Of a stretch of 64,000 nt of DNA, positions 1 to 8,300 are shown in pieces. Position 1 is the first letter of the stretch. Every line of letters starts with the position of its first letter. Source of the DNA: Archangium lipolyticum (GTDB lineage: Bacteria > Myxococcota > Myxococcia > Myxococcales > Myxococcaceae). The notes under the pieces were generated by a model. That model saw only the letters and a list, made by a program, of their open reading frames with translations. It was not told the DNA's origin and did no database searches. Made by a program: the position numbers and the translations under genes. The stretch spans positions 310,001 through 374,000 of the forward strand of contig NZ_JANKBZ010000007.1 in the NCBI RefSeq assembly GCF_024623785.1, in the 5' to 3' direction.

Positions 1-918
1 CTCGGGGCGCTCGCCGCGCTGGGCACCGGGGGCGGGTGGCTCTACTTCGTCGGCAACCACACCCGCAAGGAAGTGCGCCGTGTGCTGAAGCTCCGGCGCG
101 ATGCGCTGGAGTCGCTCGTCAGCCGCGGTGGGGGAGGGCGGCGCGCGAAGCAGGCGGAGTTGCAGCTCGTGGTGCGCCGCAAGCGTGCCCGCCGGGGTGC
201 CATCCTCGCCCTGGAGAACGCCGTGGCCCGGTTGCAGGCCGTTCGCCGCGCGCTCCTGGAGGCGAGGGATCGCAAGCGCCAGGAGCTTCAGGCGCTCGGG
301 GTGAACCCGGCCGCCGAGGCCCGGTTGGATGACCTCGGGCCGCTGCTCGGCGCGGGGGGACTGCTCCATGGCTCGCTCATGCCTCCGGAGGTCCTCAGCC
401 GGTGGATCGCCGCCCGCCGGGAGATCTCCGAGGACCGTGTCTGGGCCGACCGGCTCCTCGAAGGTGCCTGGCCCGAGGGCGGGCTGCTCGAGGACGTCCC
501 GTGCGGCGACCCCGAGCGCATCACCGAGCTGAGCCGCCGTCAGGTACGGCCTCTCGCCGAGCGCAGCGTGCTGGATGACGCCGAGGGCGGACAGCAGGCG
601 GCGGACGTGCTGCGGGACTTCGGCTCGCGGATGGGGGCGATGCTCGCTCCTCCGTGCCAGCCGTTGAACGCCCATGGAGATCCGGTGCTCGGCATCCGTC
701 CCGGCGAGGGTTTCGTCATCGCTCCGTCGGCGGGGCGCGAGTCGCTCGACGCCGGGCTGCGGGACGTGCCCACCCGGCTCCCCGTGCTCTGGTCTCCCTC
801 GAAGGCCGCGCGCGTCATCTTCCTCCGCACCTGGGAGGGCCTCTCCGTGGAGGAGGTCGTTCGAGGCGCTCGTTCCATGCCGCAGCCGGCCGTGGCGGCC
901 CCGCGAGGTACGCGATGA
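1..918 (+). CDS. membrane-anchored coiled-coil protein, 5'-truncated, unknown function
   Basis: The reading frame is open from the first base, so the N-terminus lies outside the window. The visible part begins with a hydrophobic stretch (LGALAALGTGGGWLYFVG) that looks like the end of a membrane segment. About 90 residues rich in Arg, Lys, Ala and Leu follow and probably form a helical coiled coil, then a mixed domain of about 180 residues. A GTG at 73 could start a shorter protein, but the in-frame hydrophobic stretch upstream argues that translation starts earlier. The stop overlaps the start of the next gene (ATGA, 915-918), so the two are probably translationally coupled and work together. 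I do not recognise a family. Confidence 0.7.
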   Translation, partial: LGALAALGTGGGWLYFVGNHTRKEVRRVLKLRRDALESLVSRGGGGRRAKQAELQLVVRRKRARRGAILALENAVARLQAVRRALLEARDRKRQELQALGVNPAAEARLDDLGPLLGAGGLLHGSLMPPEVLSRWIAARREISEDRVWADRLLEGAWPEGGLLEDVPCGDPERITELSRRQVRPLAERSVLDDAEGGQQAADVLRDFGSRMGAMLAPPCQPLNAHGDPVLGIRPGEGFVIAPSAGRESLDAGLRDVPTRLPVLWSPSKAARVIFLRTWEGLSVEEVVRGARSMPQPAVAAPRGTR

Positions 919-3689
919 CCTTGCAACTCCCCCATCCGGCCGTCCTGGCGACGGTCGCCTATCTGATGGTGTGGGGCCTCGTGCTCATCACGCCCGTGTT
1001 CGCCTGGGCCCTGGCGGCGCTGGTGGTGGGTCCCGGTCCCAACTCCCGCTGGCGCCGTGCCGCCCTTCCCGTGGGCAAGGGCGTCCTCTTCTCCCTGGCC
1101 CTGGTGCTCGCCACCCGGCTGGTGGAGGCCGCCAGTGCCTCCATGCATGACGGGCCGCTCGGCTGGCTCTCCGCGCTCGAGCAGGCGCTGACCCACGGCG
1201 CCACCGCGATGACGTGGTTCCCCGTGGATGCCGTCCTGCTGCTGGCACTGCCTCATGCCGCCCTCTTCCTGCTCGCGGTGGCGGTGTTCGCGTTCCAGGA
1301 GGCGAACCGCAAGTTCGGCATACCCTTCCGTGTGCCGCTCGCGGATCCGCTGGCGTTGGTCCTGGTCGTGGTGCCGGTGCTGGCCCTCATCGCCGTGGAC
1401 GGAGCGTGGCGGCAGGCACGGCCTCGCGCGCTGCTCGACGTGGCCGCCGTGTTGCCCATGCTGTGCATGGCGCTCGCGGTGTGGACGCGCGCCGAGCGTC
1501 TCTCGCCTCCTCCCGTGAAGGAAGAGGCTCCCCGTCCGCAGGTGCCCGCTCCCGTGCGCGCGGATGTCCCGGCGCTCTGGCGGAAGCTGGGGGCCCTCGA
1601 CGCCAGCGCGCGCCCGCTGCTCGCGACACAGGGCGCGAGCAACGCGGATGCCGCTCCGGCCTGGAGCGCCGCCGCGTGGCGGGATGCCGGTGCACTCGGG
1701 GCTCCTCCCCGGGCGCTGGAGGAGATCGCCAGTGCCTGGGGGTCGCCCCAGCAGGGCTGGCTGGTGGGCGACCTGCCCGATCCGACGGAGCGGCACTTCC
1801 TCACCTCGTGCGTGCTGCTCGCGCTCCAGCGCGAGGGTCTGCCGTGCCTCGTCATCAGCGATGAGCCGGAGGCCCTGCGCGACGCGGTGCTCGAGGCCAT
1901 CTCGCGCAGTGGCTCGTGGCCCTCGGGGCCGTTGCTGGCCGGCGAGGCGGCGATGCGTGAGGCCTTCGCGGGCAACCGGATGCCGGCCGCCGTCTTCCTG
2001 GACGTGGAGCAATTGTCCGCCGGGGGCATCCGCGCGCTCGCCGAGACGCGCGGGGGTTGTGGCCGCTCGTGGGCCCGCTCCGTGGGGCTGGTGCTGTTGT
2101 CTCGCGTGGACCGGGGGACGCCGCTCGCCTCCACGCACCGCATGTTCACCCTGCGGCGGCTGGAGCTGGCGCTGTCGGCGGCCGGGGCTCGGTGGAACGT
2201 GCTGGCCACGGGCGTGGGGGGCGCGGGCACGCGCGGACTGGTGGAGCAGATGTTCCCGGGCATCTCCGTGCGCGAGGTGCCCTTCGCTCCGCGCGCCGCG
2301 GCCCCGGTGCGCGTCTGGCGCGTGGCCGAGGGCTTCCGGGCCCAGCCGGGCACGCCCTGGGTGCGCCGGGCCCTGGAGCCGGTGGTGGGGGCGAAGCTGC
2401 CCGCGGCGGTGGGAGACCCGGGTGGGGCCTTCGACCTCAAGGCCGTGGACTTCTGGGGCGGCGAGCTGCGCTTCGTCCGCGACGTGTCCCTCTTTGGGGT
2501 GGCCTCGGTGGGCACGCTGGACGAGGCGTGGCTGGTGGCCGCGTACCGGGCGCTCCCGCACCGGGTGCCGCTGGCGGACGGGCAGGCCCATGACGCGCTG
2601 TGGGGCCTCGCGGACAACCCGGTGACACGCTTCCTCACGCGGGACGGCAACCTGGATGGGCTGGCTCGCCACGGCATGCTGATGCCGCCGAGGGCGCTCG
2701 TGGGCTACCACAATGGAGCACTGGCCACGGCCCACCTCAAGGCGGCGATGCAGGAGGGCACGCAGGACGTGGAGTCCCTGGCGGCCGTCTTCGGCCGCTC
2801 GCGCGTGGAGCAGGTGCTGGGGCCGAAGTTCCGTCCCGAGCGTCACGTGGTGCGGCTGGCGCAGGGCCGCGAGCCCGTGCGCAGCCCCGTCGTCCCGGCC
2901 GGAGTGGCCGAGGCCGTCAACCCGCTGCGGCGCACCGTCAGCGAGCAGGTGGTGCGCATCCTCGACGTGCACAGCGGCCAGCTCCTCACCGAGGTGGACC
3001 GGCTGCTGGTGGAGACGCGCTACTACCCGGGCCGGGTGTTCGCCGTGGGCGACGCGCGCTACGAGGTGCCCCTGCACTCGCTGGACACCAAGCGCAACGA
3101 GCTGCGCGTCAAGCCGGTGCCCAACGACCGGCCCCTCACGAAGCCGCAGCTGCGCATCCAGTTCGAGTCCGCCCACGTGGTGGAGTCCCCGCAGACGGTG
3201 CGCACGGGGCGGTGCGTGTACCAGGTGTGCACGCTGGACGCGACGGTGGTGGAGAGCGTCACCGGCTACTCGCAGGTGGGGCGGCCGGGCAGGGTGGACG
3301 TGGGGGCGGTGAGCTGCCGCTACCGCACCCGGGTGCGCGGCGTCTTCTTCCCCGCCGCCACCACGCCGAATGTCCTCTTCCACCTGGCGCGCTCGGCGGA
3401 CGGGGTGCTGGTGGCGCACCTGCTCTCCAACGACGAGGACATGGACGTGGTGCCGGTGGGGGCGGGGATGTTCCCGGAGGCCCCGGCCGGTATCGTGGTC
3501 GTGGACCGGCACCTCCAGGGCATGGGCGTGGCCGAGGCGCTGGACCTGGCGCTCGTCGATGACACGTTCAAGTGGGTTCGTGCCATCCTGGCCAACTGCA
3601 AATGCCCGAACGGGTGTCCGGAGTGCACGCCCCAGGACGTGCTCGCGTCCGGGCCCGACAAATCCGGCGTGCTCGGGCTGTTGGGATAG
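915..3689 (+). CDS. multi-pass membrane protein with degenerate DUF1998/MrfA-like helicase region
   Basis: 924 residues. The start is the ATG at 915 that overlaps the upstream stop. Roughly the first 195 residues hold about five membrane helices, followed by a Pro-rich linker. From about residue 285 the sequence follows the order of a DEAD/DEAH helicase of the MrfA/DUF1998 type, but the position of Walker A reads VGDLPDPTERHF and the position of DEAH reads LVLLSRVDRG, so no ATPase motif is left. The second RecA lobe looks shortened. The C-terminal part keeps DUF1998 hallmarks: a DNPVTRFLTRDGNL-like segment, YYPGRVFAVGDARYEV, VTGYSQV and a terminal cysteine cluster CKCPNGCPEC (Cys 895, 897, 901, 904) that probably binds a metal. 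The family link is my inference from motif order. It suggests a non-catalytic, membrane-tethered nucleic-acid or protein scaffold. Confidence 0.6.
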   Translation: MTLQLPHPAVLATVAYLMVWGLVLITPVFAWALAALVVGPGPNSRWRRAALPVGKGVLFSLALVLATRLVEAASASMHDGPLGWLSALEQALTHGATAMTWFPVDAVLLLALPHAALFLLAVAVFAFQEANRKFGIPFRVPLADPLALVLVVVPVLALIAVDGAWRQARPRALLDVAAVLPMLCMALAVWTRAERLSPPPVKEEAPRPQVPAPVRADVPALWRKLGALDASARPLLATQGASNADAAPAWSAAAWRDAGALGAPPRALEEIASAWGSPQQGWLVGDLPDPTERHFLTSCVLLALQREGLPCLVISDEPEALRDAVLEAISRSGSWPSGPLLAGEAAMREAFAGNRMPAAVFLDVEQLSAGGIRALAETRGGCGRSWARSVGLVLLSRVDRGTPLASTHRMFTLRRLELALSAAGARWNVLATGVGGAGTRGLVEQMFPGISVREVPFAPRAAAPVRVWRVAEGFRAQPGTPWVRRALEPVVGAKLPAAVGDPGGAFDLKAVDFWGGELRFVRDVSLFGVASVGTLDEAWLVAAYRALPHRVPLADGQAHDALWGLADNPVTRFLTRDGNLDGLARHGMLMPPRALVGYHNGALATAHLKAAMQEGTQDVESLAAVFGRSRVEQVLGPKFRPERHVVRLAQGREPVRSPVVPAGVAEAVNPLRRTVSEQVVRILDVHSGQLLTEVDRLLVETRYYPGRVFAVGDARYEVPLHSLDTKRNELRVKPVPNDRPLTKPQLRIQFESAHVVESPQTVRTGRCVYQVCTLDATVVESVTGYSQVGRPGRVDVGAVSCRYRTRVRGVFFPAATTPNVLFHLARSADGVLVAHLLSNDEDMDVVPVGAGMFPEAPAGIVVVDRHLQGMGVAEALDLALVDDTFKWVRAILANCKCPNGCPECTPQDVLASGPDKSGVLGLLG

Positions 3690-3704
3690 GCGGAGGCAAT
3701 CCCC

Positions 3705-5159
3705 ATGACGGGTGAGCGTAGAAGGGGTGACATGAACCTCCTCCAGCCGGGAACGCAGCTGGATGGTCGCTACGAGGTGGTCCGGCTGCTCGGGCAGGGC
3801 GGCATGGCCGCCGTGTATCAGGTGCGCCACCTGGGGCTGCACAGCACACACGCACTGAAGGTCCTCAACGAGGACCTGGCCCGCAGTGACGACATCCGCG
3901 GACGCTTCCTCGCCGAGGGCCGCATCCAGGCGAGCCTGCGCCATCCCCACATCGTCCAGGTGACGGAGATCGTCACCACCCCGGTGGCGGGTCTGGTGAT
4001 GGACTACATCGAGGGCCCCACGCTCAGTGACTTCTGCCGTGGCCAGGGCCTGGCGCCCAAGCTGCTCCTGGACGTCTTCCTGCCCGTGCTGGACGCCATC
4101 GAGGAGGCCCACAAGCACAACGTCGTCCACAGGGATCTCAAGCCGGACAACATCATCATCGGCAAGGACAGCCGGGGCCGGCTCCAGCCCAAGGTGACGG
4201 ACTTCGGCATCGCCAAGCTGCTGCAGGGGGATGGCTCGGAGGGCAAGGCGCGCACCCAGACTGGCGCGCGCATGGGCACGCTGCTGTACATGAGCCCGGA
4301 GCAGATCCGCGGGGCCGCCGAGGTGGACGCACGGACCGACATCTTCGCGTTGGGTGCCATCCTCTACGAGGCCGCCACCGGGCGCGTCGCCTTCCATGCG
4401 GAGAGCGAGTACGACACGATGAAGCGCATCGTGGAGGGCACCTACGAGCCTCCCGAGCGCGTCGTGGGGGGCCTGCCGCCCGTCATCGCCGGCTGCATCC
4501 GCAAGGCGCTGGCCGCGGACCCGGCCGAGCGCTTCCAGGACTGTGCTGCCTTCCGCGAGGCCCTGGAGAAGGCGCTCGAGCCCAACGCCGAGGCACCTGC
4601 GAAGCCCTCGCGCTCCTACGGGGTGACGCAGGTGGGGAGTACCCCGTCCGTACCGGAGCCCGAGCCCGAGGCGGCCTTCGCTCCAACGGCGATCTCCGGC
4701 CGGTTTCCTGTGAACACCGCGCGCCTGCCATCCGTGCCGCCCCCTCCCGTTTCGGCGCCTCCGGTGCCCACGCCCCCTCCGGCGCCCATGGCGTCCCCGG
4801 TTCCTCCCGTAGCCCCGGCCCGGCCGGCGAGCCCCGCGCTTCCGGTGGTGGTTCCGCCCCGGTCGATGGGTCCCGTGCCGCAGCCGCCCCGTCCGGGTGA
4901 GATTGGCCCCAGCACCACGACCTCTCCCGGTCTGGCCCTCGCGCTGAGCCTGTTCTGCTTCGGCGGGCTCGGACAGATGTACAACGGGCAGGTGTTCAAG
5001 GGCCTGTGCGCCCTGGGCCTGACGATCTTCATGGTGACGACGACGGGGGCGGGCCTGTGTGTCGTGCCCATCGTGAATACCGTGTTGGCCATCGATGCGT
5101 ACTCCATCGCGTCCAAGCGCCGGAAGGGCCGCTCGGTAGGTACCTGGGAGTTCTTCTAG
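3705..5159 (+). CDS. Ser/Thr protein kinase with C-terminal TM2-like membrane domain
   Basis: 484 residues. It is a Hanks-type kinase of the PknB group with glycine loop LGQGGMAAVY, ATP-binding Lys52, catalytic loop HRDLKPDN (Asp144), DFG at about 166-168 and activation segment ending MSPEQIRG. A Pro-rich linker (about residues 300-400) follows, then a C-terminal hydrophobic domain beginning LALALSLFCFGGLGQMYNG, which resembles TM2 domains (two helices joined by a short turn). The kinase is therefore probably cytoplasmic and anchored by its C-terminus. The start at 3705 has GGAGG eight bases upstream. An in-frame ATG at 3732 preceded by AAGGGG is an alternative and would match usual kinase N-termini. 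It lies 15 bases downstream of the pseudo-helicase gene. Confidence 0.92.
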   Translation: MTGERRRGDMNLLQPGTQLDGRYEVVRLLGQGGMAAVYQVRHLGLHSTHALKVLNEDLARSDDIRGRFLAEGRIQASLRHPHIVQVTEIVTTPVAGLVMDYIEGPTLSDFCRGQGLAPKLLLDVFLPVLDAIEEAHKHNVVHRDLKPDNIIIGKDSRGRLQPKVTDFGIAKLLQGDGSEGKARTQTGARMGTLLYMSPEQIRGAAEVDARTDIFALGAILYEAATGRVAFHAESEYDTMKRIVEGTYEPPERVVGGLPPVIAGCIRKALAADPAERFQDCAAFREALEKALEPNAEAPAKPSRSYGVTQVGSTPSVPEPEPEAAFAPTAISGRFPVNTARLPSVPPPPVSAPPVPTPPPAPMASPVPPVAPARPASPALPVVVPPRSMGPVPQPPRPGEIGPSTTTSPGLALALSLFCFGGLGQMYNGQVFKGLCALGLTIFMVTTTGAGLCVVPIVNTVLAIDAYSIASKRRKGRSVGTWEFF

Positions 5160-5177
5160 CTGGAGTAGAGTCGCCGC

Positions 5178-6743
5178 ATGTTGAGCCCGGGGAACGTGGT
5201 CGAGCGCTATGAGGTGGAGCGCGAGCTGGGCGGCGGCGGCATGGCGCGCGTCTACAAGGTGCGCCATGTGGCCCTGGGCAGCGTCCATGCCCTCAAGGTG
5301 CTCGACCCGGAGCTGGTGGGGAACGCGGAGCTGCGCGCCCGCTTCCTGGACGAGGGCCGCATCCAGGCGCGTCTGAAGCACCCGAACATCCTGGGCATCA
5401 CGGACGTGGTCGCCGCCCCCGGTGTCGCGGGTCTGGTGATGGACTACCTGGAGGGCGAGTCGCTCGACCGGTACCTGGCCCGCATCCAGCAGCCCCCGTC
5501 CGCGGACGAGGTGCGCGACATCTTCCTGCAGGTGCTGGAGGGCATGGGCTTCGCCCACGAGCAGGGCGTCATCCATCGAGACCTCAAGCCCTCCAACATC
5601 TTCCTGGAGCAGGTGCGCGGCCGGCGGGTGGTGCGCATCCTCGACTTCGGCATCGCGAAGGCCGCCAGCGACGAGGACAGGCCGACAACGCGCACGGGCG
5701 CGCGCATGGGCACCCCGCAGTACATGAGCCCGGAGCAGATCCGCGGGGCCGAGAACGTCACCGTCCGCTCGGACATCTTCTCGCTCGGGATCACCCTGTA
5801 CGAGCTGGCCACCGCGCAGCCGTGCTTCCTGGGCGAGAGCGACTTCAACATCATGGAGAAGATCGTCCGGGCCGAGTACGTGCCTCCACACGTGGCGCAC
5901 CCGGGCCTCGAGCGCCAGCTCGCCGCGACGATTCTCCAGGCGATGGAGCTGGACCCGGAGCGGCGCTTCGCCTCGTGCCGCGAGTTCGCCGCCGCGTTGG
6001 TGGCCGAGCCCCCGATCGAGCGAGCCGAGATTCCGGTCTCAGAGGCCCCGACCCCGCCCAGGGTGGAGACGCCCGCCCCGGTCCCCGAGTCCCAGGCGGC
6101 GACGCTCTTCCAGATAGCGAAGAGCCAGCGGCTCCCCAAACCGCAGAACCCGTCCGGCCCTGTCGTGGCGATCCCGCCGGCGCCGGTCGCTCCCATCCAG
6201 CAACCCGAGCTGGAACCCGTGCGGACTCCTGCCGCTCGAATCCCGGTGGTCCGGCAGGAGTCTCCCGCCGTTGCTGTCCAGGAGCCCGGGCCGGAACCCA
6301 TGAGGGAGCCCGTGCGGACGCCGGCTGCTCGCGTCCCGGCGGTCGTGCAGGCTCCTCCCGCCGTCGTCGTTCAGACGCCCGTTCCTGAACCCAGGCGGGA
6401 GTCCTCGGCCCGCGTCGTGGCGGTTCGCGAGGCCGCGGCCCTCGTCATCAAGGAGCCCACGCCGGCCCCCATCGTGCAGAAGGAGCGCACCGTGACGCCG
6501 GCACCGGCCCGTGAGCGCCCCGTCCCGGTGAAGCCCGCGCCTCGTCCGGCGGTGGATGCCGAGCCGCCTCGGGGGCGCAGGGCCTGGCGCTGGGTGCTGC
6601 TCTTCGCGCTCGGGGGAATGGCGGCCATGTTCGGCTCGGGGCTCATCGGGATGCTGAGAGGGGAGGGACGGCCGCCGAACCCGCCTGTGCAGAGGAGGAC
6701 GGCGGGCGGTGCTCCGGTGACGCAGCCCAGGGGCTCACCCTGA
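5178..6743 (+). CDS. Ser/Thr protein kinase with Pro/Val-rich linker and C-terminal membrane anchor
   Basis: 521 residues. The Hanks kinase domain is in the first 265 residues: LGGGGMARVY loop, HALKVL lysine, HRDLKPSN (catalytic Asp135), DFGIAK and MSPEQIRG. A linker of about 200 residues contains imperfect repeats built on VRTPAARxPxV. One membrane helix near residues 472-492 (WVLLFALGGMAAMFGSGLIGML) is followed by a short polar tail, so the tail is probably periplasmic. Only 18 bases separate it from the preceding kinase, and the domains are clearly paralogous, which suggests tandem duplication and one transcript. The substrate is unknown. Confidence 0.92.
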   Translation: MLSPGNVVERYEVERELGGGGMARVYKVRHVALGSVHALKVLDPELVGNAELRARFLDEGRIQARLKHPNILGITDVVAAPGVAGLVMDYLEGESLDRYLARIQQPPSADEVRDIFLQVLEGMGFAHEQGVIHRDLKPSNIFLEQVRGRRVVRILDFGIAKAASDEDRPTTRTGARMGTPQYMSPEQIRGAENVTVRSDIFSLGITLYELATAQPCFLGESDFNIMEKIVRAEYVPPHVAHPGLERQLAATILQAMELDPERRFASCREFAAALVAEPPIERAEIPVSEAPTPPRVETPAPVPESQAATLFQIAKSQRLPKPQNPSGPVVAIPPAPVAPIQQPELEPVRTPAARIPVVRQESPAVAVQEPGPEPMREPVRTPAARVPAVVQAPPAVVVQTPVPEPRRESSARVVAVREAAALVIKEPTPAPIVQKERTVTPAPARERPVPVKPAPRPAVDAEPPRGRRAWRWVLLFALGGMAAMFGSGLIGMLRGEGRPPNPPVQRRTAGGAPVTQPRGSP

Positions 6744-6762
6744 GCCATTCCGGACCCGAGGA

Positions 6763-8169
6763 CTACGCGGCCTGTAGCTCCGTCGCGGCCGCGAGTACCT
6801 CGGTCACCACCGTCTGGACGTCCTCCGGCGTGGTGCGGTGGTTCACGAAGCAGGCGCGCAGGGCGAAGTTCCCCGACAGCGTGGCGTTGGAGAGATAGGC
6901 GCGGCCTCGCGCGTTGAGGCGTGCCAGCAGCCTCGTGTTGAACGCATTGCGCTCCGTCTCCGGAATACCCGCGACGTAGCGGAAGCACACCGCGCTCAGC
7001 GGCACCGGCGCGAGCAGCTCCAGCCTGGGCTCCGCGCGCACGAGCTCCGCCAGCCGCCGTGCGTTCGCCATGTCCTTGTGGATGGCCTCCCGGAAGGCCC
7101 GGAGCCCGTGGTAGCGCACGGACAGCCACGGCTTGAGCGCTCGGGCCCGGCGTGACAGCTCGAGGGACTCCTCGAAGAAGGCGAAGCTCTCCAAGGCGTC
7201 CGTGCTCATCGAGCGCACGTAGTCGCCCGAGAAGGAGAAGGCGCGGCGCGCGGCGGCGGCGTCCCGGAAGAGCAGCACCCCGCAGTCCACCGGCTGGTAG
7301 AGCCACTTGTGCGCGTCCATCGAGAGCGAGTCCGCCAGCGTCATGCCCTCGAAGTGCTCGGGGACGGCCAGCGCCGCCAGGGCGCCATAGGCTCCGTCCA
7401 CGTGCATCCAGAGTCCGTGCCGCCGGGCGATGGCCGCCACGTCCTTCAATGGGTCCACCGCGCCGGTGTTCACGGTGCCCGCGGTGGCGACGACGGCCAG
7501 CGGGCGCCTCCCGGCGGAGAGGTCCTCGGTGATGGCGCGCTCGAGCAGCTCGGGGCGCATGCGCCACTCCGGGTCCGTGGAGATGAGGCGCAGGTTCCTC
7601 CGTCCCAGGCCGAGCAGCGCCAGGGCCTTGGGAATGGACATGTGCACCTCGGTGGAGGCGTACACCACGCCCGAGGGAGAGCCCTCCTCGTTGGCGGGGG
7701 CCTTCGCCTCGCGCGCCATCGCGAGGCCCATGAGGTTGGCCGACGAGCCCCCACCCGTGAGGCTCCCGGTGAAGCCGGGGCAGCCCACCGCGGCGGCGAG
7801 TCCCCGCACCACCGCGCGCTCCATGCCCACCAACGTGGGGGCGGAGCGCCACGCGGTGACGTTCTGGTTCAGCACGCTGGCCAGATAGTCCCCGAGCGCC
7901 CCCACCGGCTCCCCCGAGCCGAGCACGTAGCCGAGGAAGCGGGCGTTGCCGGCGCGTGTGCCGGCGATCACGGGGCCGAGCGCATCGAGCGCGGCGTCCT
8001 TCAAGCCCTCTTCGGGCAATCCCTCGGTGAAGAGGGCCTCGCTGGCGGCGCCGGTGGTGGCGGGGGCGATGGTGCGCGCATCCAGCTCCGTGAGCCACTG
8101 CTCGGCCAGGGTGGAGAGACGGTCGGCGAGGCGCCGGAAATCCGCGGGAGACAGTTCGAGCGGGTTCAT
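6763..8169 (-). CDS. PLP-dependent group II amino-acid decarboxylase
   Basis: 468 residues from the ATG at 8169. An upstream in-frame start at 8226 would add 19 Arg/Pro-rich residues and seems less likely. It belongs to the aromatic-L-amino-acid/glutamate decarboxylase family (fold type I). The PLP lysine is Lys288 in DAHKWLYQPVDCG. HVDGAYG carries the Asp that contacts the PLP ring nitrogen, and ATAGTVNTGAVDPL is the conserved strand before it. Length and motif order match tryptophan/tyrosine/DOPA decarboxylases. The substrate cannot be read from sequence. It converges on the kinase pair, with stops 20 bases apart, and diverges from the secreted BNR protein. Confidence 0.88.
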   Translation of the reverse strand: MNPLELSPADFRRLADRLSTLAEQWLTELDARTIAPATTGAASEALFTEGLPEEGLKDAALDALGPVIAGTRAGNARFLGYVLGSGEPVGALGDYLASVLNQNVTAWRSAPTLVGMERAVVRGLAAAVGCPGFTGSLTGGGSSANLMGLAMAREAKAPANEEGSPSGVVYASTEVHMSIPKALALLGLGRRNLRLISTDPEWRMRPELLERAITEDLSAGRRPLAVVATAGTVNTGAVDPLKDVAAIARRHGLWMHVDGAYGALAALAVPEHFEGMTLADSLSMDAHKWLYQPVDCGVLLFRDAAAARRAFSFSGDYVRSMSTDALESFAFFEESLELSRRARALKPWLSVRYHGLRAFREAIHKDMANARRLAELVRAEPRLELLAPVPLSAVCFRYVAGIPETERNAFNTRLLARLNARGRAYLSNATLSGNFALRACFVNHRTTPEDVQTVVTEVLAAATELQAA

Positions 8170-8300
8170 GGGGCGGCGTCTTACCAGAACCCGGCCGGGA
8201 GCAGCCGGGCGCTCGGGGTATCCCACTGCCTCGGCCCCGACGCTTCTCTCCTGCGGCAGGGTGCTTTAGCTTGCCCCTCGGGACATGGGGGAGGGACGGG

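Noticed and set aside
540-5900. A 1786-codon open frame on the minus strand opposite the pseudo-helicase and kinase genes
   Set aside because: It is a by-product of GC-rich codon bias. The protein is His/Arg/Ala/Gly-rich without domains, and the plus strand carries clear kinase motifs.
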